Shown piece after piece: positions 25,140-34,815 of a DNA stretch of 64,000 nucleotides; the stretch's first letter is position 1; every line of letters starts with the position of its first letter. The position numbers and the translations under genes were made by a program. The notes under the pieces were generated by a model. The model made no database searches and was not told where the DNA came from. It worked only from the letters and a program-made list of their open reading frames with translations. This DNA is from Persicaria tinctoria (lineage: Eukaryota > Streptophyta > Magnoliopsida > Caryophyllales > Polygonaceae). Where the stretch lies: positions 54,600,318 through 54,664,317 of the forward strand of contig JBANSL010000004.1 of assembly GCA_037127255.1 (NCBI GenBank), in the 5' to 3' direction.

Positions 25140-25485
25140 ACTTATCTCTCGATTTTGGCATAGAAGGCATGCGATCCAAAAGATGAAAAACTCGCCTACT
25201 AGCTCCTGCAGCTTTCATTGCAACGGTGTATAAATCCAGAGAACCCGGAAACTGAAGATCCAATTGCAAGAGGAACACATGATTTTTAGAGTTCATCTTG
25301 ATCGAACATATTGTATGAATCGAAATAAGGATTACACATTACCAGTGAAGCTATAGAATAAAGGATGTTAAGGCACCAGTGGTCATGCTTCCGTTGATGA
25401 TCAAGGTAGCACCATATATCACTACTACAATGACTAACAAAGTAGAGGCCGCATTTAAGCCTCCAGCAAACATGCCCTATATTTT
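25140..25485 (-). pseudogene. ABC transporter B-type (TAP-like half transporter) fragment, two exons
   Basis: Minus-strand exon 25343-25485 reads [39 protein letters not shown], a transmembrane-domain segment of plant TAP-like ABCB half transporters. After a GT-bounded intron, 25140-25260 reads [20 protein letters not shown], the next conserved segment of the same family. Small frame-disrupting changes occur in both exons and the nucleotide-binding domain is absent. It lies opposite in strand to the uL13 fragment, as expected when unrelated gene pieces are captured by one element. Confidence 0.7.
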
Positions 25486-25489
25486 CTAC

Positions 25490-26041
25490 AGCAAATCATG
25501 CCAAAAGTTAAAAGACATGATGTAAATAGTGTTTAGGAGATCAAATTTGTAGTGTCATTGAACTGTTATATAAGCTATTAGAGTATTGAATGAAATTAAC
25601 TCATAACCAGGCATTTTGAATGAATAAATCAATTCCCTTTTCAGGCCAAAATTTATGAAGGAAAGCGTAGATAATCTTCTTAGAAAGTTGTAGAATTTGA
25701 AACCACTCGAATTGGTGCTCTACAATGTGTGTAGGTTATTCAATCAATTTTTAAAAAGTTCAATTAATCCATGATATTAGCCTAAATTATAATTTTAGTA
25801 GTTTTAAAAAAACAATGGGATTAATTCAAAATATAAAATTAATAATAAGGAAATATAAAATTAATATTAGTAATCTATATCTATATATTTATATATACTA
25901 CTTTAATTGTTTTCTTAACCACTGGATTAAATTAAAACATTTATTATTGGAACTTTTACTATTATTTTATAATATTAATTTAACATATTACTAAGATTTT
26001 ATTTATAAAAAAACGGCGCCATGGTGCGGGGATCATACTAG
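25490..26041 (+). mobile_element. Helitron 3' terminal part (element 1); 5' end not located
   Basis: A GC-rich hairpin (GCGCCATGGTGC, 26015-26026) is followed 11 bases later by CTAG (26038-26041), the hallmark 3' end of Helitrons. The preceding AT-rich sequence has no gene. The uL13 and ABCB fragments upstream are probably its cargo, which would put the LARD insertion inside this Helitron, but the 5' TC end was not identified. Confidence 0.55.
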
Positions 26042-26287
26042 TCTATCTATTAATCTATCTATTAATATTACTAATTCTGCTAGCATTTTGCTGACGTGTC
26101 ACGTTCACAATTAAAGTTGAATTTTTTATTCAAATGAGCTTTTCTTATTGGTCAATATTATTATGGAAACTTTAAAATATTTGTTTCCTATTTTAAATAT
26201 GATTTGAATCCGTTCCTTTTTTTTATTTTCGGTTATATTGTTGTAAATATTGAGACATATTTCCATTTTTTTTTCCGATTGCAATAT

Positions 26288-26320
26288 ATCCATCTATCTA
26301 TCTATCTATCTATCTATTAA
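26288..26320. repeat. (TCTA/CTAT)n microsatellite
   Basis: A run of ATCT units immediately before the second copy of the Helitron 5'-end block. Confidence 0.9.
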
Positions 26321-27223
26321 TATTACTAATTCTGCTAGCATTTTGCTGACGTGTCACTCTGTAAATTATAGTTGAATTTTTTAATCAAAAGTTTCATTTC
26401 TTATTAATCGATGTTATTAAGGGAAGTTTAAATATTTATTTCCTATATTATATTCATCACAATCGTATTAAAAATATCTAGACAATTAATTCAAATGTCA
26501 AAATAAAAATCTATTAATTAATAATAATAATACTAATTCTGCTAGCATTTTGTTGACATGTCACGCCCATAATTAAACTTAATTTTTTTATTCAAATAGT
26601 ATTTTCTTATTGGTCAATATTATTGCTGAAATTTTAAAATACACGTTTCATATTTTGAACATATTTGTTTCCTATTTTTATACTAATCAAAAGTTTCTTT
26701 TCTTATTAATCGATATTAACAAGGGATGTTTTTTTCTTACAATTTACTTATTTTTGAAAAGTTTTTTTCTTATAATTTACTTATTTTAGACATCTTAAAT
26801 GACTATCGAAAAATAAATAATATTTTAAGACTTACAAGCATTACTAATGATTATTTTACATCTTAGATGAGGCTTCTTAGATCACTTTTCTACCTTTTAG
26901 GATCTTTTTATTTTTACCATCTTACCTTTATTTCCACTATTAATTTCCCTCTCTTTCTAGCCATCTTTCTAATGAAAATAATGAATAAGTTATGTATATC
27001 TACATAACTTCAAAAGTATTCGCACAATCATGTGCTTATGACAATAATTATATACGGAGTATTTATTTCAATTATATTAGGTGGTGTGTTTGAGTATTAT
27101 TACTACTTTACCTTATTAAATCATTTTAAAATTTTGTATTGTATCTCTTTCCAACTAATTTATAAATTACAAAAAAAAACTTTATACGTACATATTTTTG
27201 TTATAAACAAGTATATATTAATA

Positions 27224-27466
27224 CTCCCTCCGTTCGGCAAAACTTGTCATTTTAGGGTGTTATTTTTGTTCAAAAAAACTTGTCATTTTAAGTATTTTGC
27301 CCTTCACTTTACAAAAACGCCCTTGATATAATTGATGGTTTGTTAGTTGTAGTTTTCGATAAAGTAAAAAATGAGGGTAATAATTAAGGGTAAATTAGTA
27401 CATTTGTTAATTGCCTTAAAACTTGTGAAATAAGCTAAAATGACAAGTTTTGCCGAACGGGGGGAG
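27224..27466. mobile_element. Stowaway-like MITE (copy 1)
   Basis: Starts CTCCCTCCGTTCGGCAAAAC and ends with the inverse GTTTTGCCGAACGGGGGGAG, flanked by TA on both sides. There is no coding capacity. The same family recurs at 42115-42367. Confidence 0.9.
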
Positions 27467-28651
27467 TATAGTACTATTATAGATATAGATATATAAAATG
27501 ATGTTCAAATTAAAATGGATCAAACTCTCGTGCCTTCAAGGCACGGGTATTACACTAGTTAATAATACTAAAGCAGATATATGTTGCTCATGCCACATGA
27601 CATTTTTTCTTAAAATTTGGCTAATGTGGCAACTTAATATGAATCATGGCCCCACTTTAATTAATTATTCAATTTAATTGGTTGAAGATAATGACCCCTT
27701 GTTAAATTGATTAATTATAAATAGAGGGAATAATAGGAAATGACCCTTGACCCGAAAAACTTTGCGCCCATAACCCACTATCCGAAACATTTGCAAGGGT
27801 TAATCCTCCCCCTTGAAAAAATTGCACCCAACCGGTAATTTTTTACCTTGAGTAACCGGTCTCCTTTCCTTGCCTCTCTCTTGGCCATCGATGGCAGAAA
27901 AATCAGAGAGACGGAGGCAGAAGGCGGAGGCGGAAAATAAGGGTGAAGGCGAAGGCAGCAGATTGGAGCCCCACTTGCAGAGCTTGGAGGAAGGCAACGG
28001 AGAGGACGCAGATGAGGGTGATGAGGAGAGGGGAGACGAAGGAGGCAGACGAGGGATCGAAAGGCGGCGGGAGGAAGTCCATCCTCATCCCCGTCCACGC
28101 CTATGATGTAAGCCCCCGTTTTTCCCCTTTTTTGTTTTAAAATCAACTTCACACATCCTTCATGTTGAAGTAGATGTAAGGATTCGATGCTTGAATTTGG
28201 TATGAAATTTGGGGGTTCTCTCGTTATTGTTCGAATTGGTCTCAGTTTGGGATCTCAATTGCCCCAATTTGTCTCAATTATAAGGATGATATGCCGTATG
28301 ATTTCCCTCACCATTCGCAGATCGATTGCAAGAACCCAGAAAAGGAGTTTCATATACATTGCTCGGAGGAGTAATGCTGTACTAGAGAGCTAATTGGTTA
28401 TCAAATTGGGTTGGGAGAATTTGAGCTGCTTGTACCTGTGACATTTACCCGTGGATTCAATCCGTGGCCTAGTTTTTAACCCCTACCAATTGTTTGTTGA
28501 AAGTCCTAAATGAACTCTGCTCTCTTTTTGTTTTTGATACTTAGCTGGCATCTCAATTTTCATCCTTGTGAAATCAATGTTTTTTAGCTTACTGATATGA
28601 GAGTTTCCTCTTGTGCAATTTAGGAACACATAAAGAGATAAAAAAGCGAGG

Positions 28652-29236
28652 ATGAAGTAGGTTATAGGCGTGGTGGTGTCGAATAAGATGCAGAAATCGG
28701 TGGTGGTTTTAGCTGGTCGTCTCTTCCACAACAAGATTTATAATCGCTATGTCAAAAGAACGAGCAAGTTCATGGCTCATGATGAGAATAACGAATGCAA
28801 CATTGGTGATCAGGTAAGCTCCAGCTATCTATCTGATCAAGATGACCAATTGACCATTTGTCTTTACTCTCATTGTCATATCTAATGCTTTGAGTAACAA
28901 TGTAGTTTCTGAGTTACATTACAAGGAATTACGATTAGCATTTACCCAAGCATTTTAAGTTGTTTATGAGTTATAACTTCAGCCCGTAGAACAAAGTGAT
29001 TGCAATGGAAATTAGGATATCTAAAGTACCTCAAGCTACTATTCGCCCGATGATGCAATAACTATTTGAAGCAAGCAGTTTATAGTGTTGCTTATCATAT
29101 TGGTCTTAAGATGTTTCTATGAGCTAACAAGTTTGAGCACATTTACCCTAGGTTCGGTTGAACCCCTCTAGACCATTGAGCAAGAACAAGCGATGGGTAG
29201 TTTCTGAAATTCTAAAGAAAGCACGGATTTACCAGC
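28652..29236 (+). pseudogene. Organelle-type ribosomal protein uS17 fragment, two exons
   Basis: Exon 28652-28812 encodes [19 protein letters not shown], then [16 protein letters not shown]. After an intron starting GTAAGC and ending TAG, the exon from 29152 continues [20 protein letters not shown] then LKKARIY. This is the small-subunit protein uS17 as found in nuclear genes of plants for the bacterial-type form. The third codon after ATG is TAG, and after ARIY the frame passes into unrelated sequence, so the copy is truncated and non-functional. A processed origin is excluded because the intron is retained. Confidence 0.75.
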
Positions 29237-29254
29237 AGATAGCATTTCTCAAGT

Positions 29255-29550
29255 ACCTTCATCCGCTTGAGCTCCTGGCATGTCCTTGTTTTTTGAAGGA
29301 GTCCCAAACGCAGAGCTGCGTGCTTCGAAAGAAGTTGATGTTGCTGAGCTCAAGGTCATCTCAGAGGAAAAAGACCGAGCTTGGGAAACTCAGCTTGATA
29401 TCATCCGAAAGCGACAGTCTATTGATGCATATGTTCTTGCATCGGCCTTGGATGAGATCCAAACACTCAAGCATCAACTTGAGATGGTAACTCAGTGTGA
29501 AGACATGGACAGTAGATCCGAAGAATCAACTCTGTTGCAGTATATAAACC
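29255..29550 (+). pseudogene. ROP-interactor (ICR/RIP)-like coiled-coil fragment
   Basis: Frame 29280-29588 reads [20 protein letters not shown], then [17 protein letters not shown] and [18 protein letters not shown]. This heptad-rich coiled coil resembles plant interactors of constitutively active ROPs and related proteins. It is joined directly to the end of the uS17 exon with no gene structure of its own. Identification relies on the DRAW and LDEIQ-LK-QLE phrases and is moderate. Confidence 0.5.
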
Positions 29551-29784
29551 TATCATTGTTTGCTATTAGTATAAACCTGGTGTTGTGATTTTGTAATCTA
29601 TTTTGGTTGAATATTTTGCATTTTTCGTATTGAACAGATTGTGTTGTGATTTTGCAATCTATTGCAGTTGGATAATTTTTTTGTTATCTACACAAATGGC
29701 CTATTTGCTTGTATTACGAATTGATTTTTCAAGACTAAGTCGGGGTTACGAATCGATTTTTCAACAATAGAAGTAACCAATGAT

Positions 29785-30600
29785 CACTGTCTTGTCACTC
29801 GTGAACTATTTTACATGACACCTGATTTGTTTTACATGACACGTCAATTGTTTTACATGACATCTCAATTGTTTTACATGACACCTGAAAATGTCACAAG
29901 TTTACTGACCGATCAGAATACAAATCAAATTTACATGTCATGTAAAAACCATCAACTATCATGTCAAAAGTATTACCTGTCATGTTAATAGCATTACCTG
30001 GCATATAAAATCATCTAGATGTATCTAAATACATTATGTGACATTCATATGACATGTAAAATCATCTAGGTGTCATGTAAAATCGCCTAGGTGTCATGTC
30101 ACATATATGGTTTAACTCTCATGAAGCAACTTGAAGAGGCAACTGCTTGAACAACTTGAACATGATATTGAAGCAACTTGATATCCATATTGCTATACCA
30201 TGTTCAAGAAATGAATACTGAGATGTTCAGATAGACAAAAATTGATAGTGCCATGGAAACAGAAGCACCTTTCAGAATTGTTTAAATTTCAACAATAGAA
30301 GTAACCAAGGAAGGATGATAGAAAAACTCATACTTCTTTAAATAACAACGAAATCAATTTGGTTAGATAAGACGAAGGCCTATAGGATCGTTCCTATATA
30401 GGGTCCTTAAAAGAATTTGGTTTTGTATTTAACATGTCATGTTAAAGGGTATAACCTGTCATGTTTATAACATTACCTGTCATGTTATTTTCTTTCCGTA
30501 AGGAGAAGATGATCGATTCGCATTACCTGTCATGTTAAAGAGTATAACCTGTCATGTTAATAGCATTACCTGTCATTTTATTTTCTTTCAAAACTTTATT
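29785..30600. repeat. ACATGACA-word arrays (locus 1)
   Basis: Four units of TTTTACATGACACCTGAATTG type sit about 20 bases apart at 29812-29890. Inverse units (GTGTCATGTAAAATC) follow at 29935-30110. A second type in inverse orientation (ATTACCTGTCATGTTA, ATAACCTGTCATGTTA) lies at 30435-30590. All share the core ACATGACA or its complement. The second type also fills 56850-57180 and 57970-58100. Confidence 0.85.
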
Positions 30601-30679
30601 TTCTTTCATAAAACAAAGTATTGTAAGACATGGTAGTGTTCTTGTTTTAGGAATTCATAAAGAGGTAAATCCAGTATGG

Positions 30680-31556
30680 AGAACAAGTTTTCTAAAGAGG
30701 TAATCACCCTTTTTCTTCATGAAAATTTGGCCAAAAATGAGGTATGGATTATTTTTTGTGCTGCTGTCATAGAAAAGAGAGGAAAAAGTGATCGGTTTCG
30801 ATAGAAAATTATGTAAATTTGTCCACAGAACACCAAATCGAGTTCTGTAACTTCCTATAGCTTTCTAAAGATGTAATCAACCTTTTTCTTCATGAAAATG
30901 TGGCAAAAAATGAGGTATGGATTATTTTTGGTGCTGCTGTCATAGAAAAGAGAGGAAAAAATGCTCGGTTTCGATAGAAAATTGTGTAAATTTGTCCACA
31001 GAGCACCAAATCGAGTTCTGTAACTTCGTATAGCTTTCTAGAGATATAACCAACCTTTTTCTTCATGGAAATTTGGCCAAAATGAGGTATGCTTTTTTTT
31101 TGGGGGCTGTTGTCATATAAAAGAGAGTAAAAAGTGCTCGGTTTCGATAGAAAATTGTGTAAATTTGTCCACAGAGCACCAAATTGAGTTCTGTAACTTC
31201 CTATAGCTTTCTAGAGATATAACCAACCTTTTTCTTCATGAAAATTTGGCCAAAATGAGGTATGCTTTTTTTTTGGGGGGGGGGGGGGGGGGCTGCTGTC
31301 ATATAAAAGAGGGTAAAAAGTGCTCGGTTTCGATAGAAAATTGTGTACATTTGTCCACAGAGCATCAAATTGAGTTCTGTAACTTCCTATAACTTTCTAG
31401 AGATATAACCAGCCTTTTTCTTCATGGAAATTTGTCCAAAATGAGGTATGCTTTTTTTTGGGGGGCTGCTGTCATATAAAAGAGAGTAAAAAGTGCTCGG
31501 TTTCGATAGAAAATTGTGTAAATTTGTCCACAGAGCACCAAATCAAGTTCTGTAAC
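30680..31556. repeat. 173-bp tandem repeat, five copies
   Basis: The marker CTTCATGAAAATTTGGCC recurs at 30715, 30888, 31061, 31234 and 31420 (period 173, then 186 because of a long G run at 31273-31292). Each unit contains GAGGTATGGATTATTTTTGG, GTGCTGCTGTCATA and GTGCTCGGTTTCGATAGAAA. The module GGGTTATTTTTGGTGCTGCT recurs once at 57870 in locus 2. No coding frame is maintained. Confidence 0.9.
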
Positions 31557-31606
31557 CAAATTGTGTCCAGTACAAAACCACAGGGTGTCTAGTATACACC
31601 CATAGG

Positions 31607-32011
31607 TAGACCTGTCAAACGGGTCATTCGGGTCGGGTTCGGGTCGGGTCACTTCGGGTCTCGGGTAAAACGGGTCCCGGGTATTTACGGGTTGACTAGA
31701 ACCCGGGTTTGACCGGGTTTCGGGTCATTTCGGGTCGATTTCGGATTTTTCAATTTTTTCCTTTTTAAATTAAAAAAATTCTGTGGTTTTGATAATTTTG
31801 CAATAAATTTTAATTATATATTAAAAAAATTAATTATATTTAATTAAAAATCAACCGGGTCACCGGGTCAATCGGGTAAAATCGGGTCAAAATTACCGGG
31901 TTAATCGGGTCATCGGGTCGAAACCCAGATGACCCGGAAAATTACCGGTTTTTCGGGTTCGGGTCGAAAATTTTTCGGGCGGTCGGGTCGGGTTGTGTTT
32001 TGACAGGTCTA
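31607..32011. mobile_element. hAT-type MITE with internal CGGGT/GGGTC word array (copy 2)
   Basis: Starts TAGACCTGTCAAAC, ends TTTTGACAGGTCTA, with CCCATAGG on both sides (31599-31606, 32012-32019) as an exact 8-bp duplication. The 405-bp interior matches the 2686-3111 element in order and style: word array, AT-rich centre, word array. Non-coding. Confidence 0.95.
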
Positions 32012-32080
32012 CCCATAGGGTGTCAACTGTCAACCATAGGGTGTCTGACACCCTATGGTTGACAGTTGACACCCTATGGG
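32012..32080. repeat. Perfect 34-bp inverted repeat with 1-bp centre
   Basis: Bases 32012-32045 are exactly complementary to 32047-32080 around a single T at 32046. Each arm contains GGGTGTCAACTGTC and CCATAGGGTGTC. Phrases of the type GACACCCTATGG also occur at 31580-31605 and 36060-36120. The palindrome starts exactly at the right border of hAT copy 2. Confidence 0.98.
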
Positions 32081-32627
32081 TACCGTTGGTACCAAGGATA
32101 GTCGGCATGGTAATCGAAAATTACCATACCAACCGATTACCAACCGTACCAACATGTCGTTGGTACCAAGAAGTCGGTTACCGACTGAATCGGTAACCGA
32201 AGTCTCGGTACCAAGGATAGTCGGTACGGTAACGGTATGGACAACCCAAATACCGTGGTACCGTTGGTACCGAATATATATTTAATTTTTTTTTAAAAAA
32301 AATAAAATATATATTTTATTTTAAAAATAAAATAAAATATATATTTTATTTTAAAAAAAAATAAAATACCGTGGTACCGTTGGTACCAAGGATAGTCGGT
32401 TCGTTTTCAAGCATAATCTGTCATTGGTACAATCTACCATTGGTACCGATGGTACCATAGTGTATAAAACGAAAATCGAAGAATGAAAATAGTGGCTTTG
32501 GTTACCAAGAGTTTCAGTACCGAAACTATTCGGTTGGTACGTGGTACATAAAATCCCATACCGAGAGGTATCGGTACGGTACGTGGTAATGAAAAATTTA
32601 CCATGGTACCGTACCGTGCCAGCCCTA
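32081..32627. mobile_element. hAT-like element with GGTACCGT-type words; left end lost
   Basis: The right end reads GGTACCGTACCGTGCCAGCC followed by CTA, i.e. TAGGGCTGGCACGGTACGG inversely, a hAT-style terminus. The interior is packed with GTACC, GGTACCGTTGGTACC and ACCAAGGATAGTCGG phrases around an AT-rich centre (32280-32370). The left end is not found, because the sequence runs straight into the palindrome at 32080. Hence no duplication can be shown. Confidence 0.55.
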
Positions 32628-32635
32628 GGGTGTCA

Positions 32636-32740
32636 GATGTCATGTAAAACAATTCAAATGTCATGTAAAAAAATTGATAGGTCATGTAAAACAATTCAGG
32701 TGTCATGTAAAATAGTTCACGGGTGAGAGGACAGTGATGT
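32636..32740. repeat. Inverted copy of the ACATGACA array at 29785-29890
   Basis: Read inversely, this stretch gives CACTGTCCTCTCACCCGTG, AACTATTTTACATGACACC and further 20-bp spaced units, matching 29785-29890 in order. The two copies could be the arms of a ~3 kb foldback-like element. Outward similarity fades. Confidence 0.75.
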
Positions 32741-32844
32741 GAATATTATTCAATGGTACATCATCAAATAGGCTATAACAGAAACTAAAATTGAGCAAAA
32801 TGGCCTTTAATGTATACTAGAATTATATGAAAAATGGCCTTGTG

Positions 32845-33530
32845 TTGCAGCAGCTGTTCAGGATCATTTTGAGGAATTGGAGGGTGTTATGCAGACATGT
32901 CAGTTGGTGGATATGGAGCACACCGGAGCTAGACTCACATGGTCAAACAGGAAAAAAAGGGGAAGATAAGCTTGAGAGACAACTTGATCGTGTCCTAGTG
33001 AATGAAGAGTGGCTGGATAATATTGAAAACTCTAAAGCCTAATTTGACACAACTGGATGTTCCGATCATAGTCCTGCATTAGTGATGCTCAAGGATGAGG
33101 TTGTGTGCAGAAAATATCCATTTCATTTCAAAAATTTCTGGTGTAAAGAGAATGCTTTAAATCCTTAGTTGCGTGTGCTTGGCATGAGGAGGTAGTTGGT
33201 TCTAAGCAATTCATACTTTCACAGAAGCTGAAAAATGTGAAGGAAGCCATTCGAAGTTGGGACAGAACGATGTTTCCCGATCTTCAGAGTCAGATTAAGC
33301 TGAACAAAGCTTGTATTCATGAACTGCAGCTGCATATGCAAACAGAGAAAAAATATGGCTTTGATGGATATGATCTGTCGGGGGGAGGAAACTCTGATGA
33401 AGAATGTAGAAAGGTTGCTAAGTCTCTCTCGTCAAAAGGCAAAATTACACTGGTTGACACGGTGGGAAGAAGAGACTTTTTACCTCTTTTTCCGAAGTGT
33501 GAAAGCTAGAAGAGCTAAGAATGCAATTCA
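32845..33530 (+). pseudogene. LINE ORF2 endonuclease/early RT fragment
   Basis: Plus frames give QLVDMEHTGARLTWSNRKK, a frameshift in the A run, then EDKLERQLDRVLVNEEWL, CSDHSPALVML and HFKNFW, in the order typical of the C-terminal half of the LINE apurinic-type endonuclease (the SDHSP motif is its catalytic SDH). Later pieces (RRAKNAIQF) reach toward the RT. Stops and frameshifts make it non-functional. Confidence 0.75.
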
Positions 33531-34815
33531 GTTCTGTTGGCAGCTACAAATGCATTCTATTTCTGAATATGTGTTTCTATTTTAGTTCTGCTTCAGCTAC
33601 ATATTTATCATGTCTACTCTGATCACATTGAAGAATAACTTAAGCACATCTATGAATCAGTTAAAACAAAAATGAACTAGCAACAAAAGGATTGTACAAC
33701 CCAAGTTGAAGAGAGTTATAATCATCAACCAATCAGTTAAACTAAAATGCTTCAGCAACTAAAGGATTAGGACAAACGGAAATTATGCAAAGCTGCACTA
33801 CAATCTCCATCAAAATTAACTAGCTAAATCCAATTTCGACAAGCATATAACTTAAATTATTCATGAATAATAAGCCTATGTGGGAATTGAACTCACATCT
33901 TTGTGTATGACCACAATGCTCTCCCATTGAGCTAATAGCCTATATGTAAAGAATATTTATGTCACAACATGCCTATAGAGGCAAAACATGTAAGACAACG
34001 TTTTTTTTTTTGTTATCAAACAAGGTTGAGTAATCACAACATGTCTGGATCAACTTTACTGTACAAAATTTATTCAAACCTTCTAACTGAAACTCAAAGT
34101 GTGCACACACAAAGAGAGGAGGAATTGTTAAAAAAAAAATCATGACAAATCTCCTTGCTGGTAAGAACCTTCTTCCTAGTAAGAAAACAGTACATAGCAT
34201 GACAGATCTCCTAATGCTTATTCAGTATACCATGGAATGGAATCAGTTTTGCAGCTCAAAACATGGGTCTTGCTGTGTGGCATCAAAGAAGCATTGATGG
34301 TCAATCTTCGCAACTATTCATTAGAGAATTACATGAGATATTGTATATGATAGTCAATATATACCTAAACTACAATGATATTTGGACTTCAGTATTCGTC
34401 ATCAGAGTCAAAAGATTGTCTTTTCCTAAAGGATTCAAGTAAACGAGAAGGCTTACTCATGGTTGGTCCCATTGTCGACTTGAGCTTGGGCTTGCTTATT
34501 GAGCTTGGGCTCACCCCCATCGTCCGCCTTCGGCATCCCCGACGAGTCTCTCTCCTTCCTCCTCCAGGCGACAACCCGTTGCCCTAATTTCGCCCCCTTT
34601 CACTTCCCGAAAAATTCAGCTCCTGTTTGAGCTTTTACCGGTGCAAATTCGATTCAATTTCAGGCCACCGCTATCGCTCAAATCATGGCTAACAGCCACC
34701 GTCATATTTTAAAAAAAATTGTTTAAAAAGTTAATATTTTATATAGTTTTTGGCTCCTTAAAAAACGTGTCAAAAAGTCAAACGACATCTATTTCTGAAT
34801 GGAGGTAGTATATAC
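33531..34815. other. No gene recognised; one unidentified coding-like fragment
   Basis: Mostly AT-rich sequence. At 34389-34574 the minus strand reads MSKPSRLLESFRKRQSF then DSDDEY, which looks like the end of a host protein, but I do not recognise it. At 33873-33947 there is a tRNA-like segment. A partial Stowaway-like phrase ends near 34812. Confidence 0.4.
33873..33947 (-). other. tRNA-like segment (A and B box), not a functional tRNA
   Basis: The minus strand shows TTAGCTCAATGGGAGAGC (A-box-like) and GAGTTCAATTCCC (B-box-like) with tRNA-like spacing. The acceptor arms do not pair, so I read it as a tRNA-derived repeat rather than a tRNA gene. Confidence 0.4.

Larger units (their letters stand above)
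26042..27558 (+). mobile_element. Non-autonomous Helitron (element 2)
   Basis: Begins with TC (TCTATCTATTAATCTATC) directly after the CTAG of element 1. It ends with an 8-bp-stem hairpin (CGTGCCTTCAAGGCACG, 27529-27545), nine bases, then CTAG (27555-27558) followed by T. It encodes no Rep/helicase. Its 5' part contains three copies of a block with CTAATTCTGCTAGC and TTTTGCTGACGTGTCAC (26071, 26324, 26532), suggesting nested or tandem 5' ends. A MITE (27224-27466) is nested inside. Confidence 0.7.
27719..32745 (+). mobile_element. Gene-capturing composite locus 1 (class uncertain)
   Basis: I group here a left segment of the form GGAAATGACCCTTGACCCG (similar in layout to 54308 and 35527), a GC-rich stretch, broken fragments of two unrelated host genes, arrays of the word ACATGACA in both orientations, a 173-bp tandem repeat and an inverted copy of the first word array at the right end. 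Locus 2 (54298-58110) has the same modules around different gene pieces. Ends and target duplications were not resolved, so the borders are approximate and the grouping is inference. Confidence 0.4.

Noticed and set aside
27870..28152. Frames of 78 and 124 codons in opposite strands around 28000
   Set aside because: Purine-rich low-complexity sequence (Glu/Arg/Gly runs) at the start of composite locus 1, with no family resemblance. It is likely GC-rich leader sequence.
29785..30600. CRISPR-like appearance of short direct repeats
   Set aside because: Units are variable and adjacent without unique spacers of constant length, occur in both orientations, and the genome is clearly plant nuclear.
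32012..32080. Identical peptide read on both strands (HRVSTVNHRVSDTLW)
   Set aside because: It is simply a consequence of the perfect palindrome, not a duplicated protein domain.
33873..33947. tRNA gene on the minus strand
   Set aside because: A and B boxes are present, but the acceptor strands do not pair and no anticodon arm with a 7-base loop is convincing.
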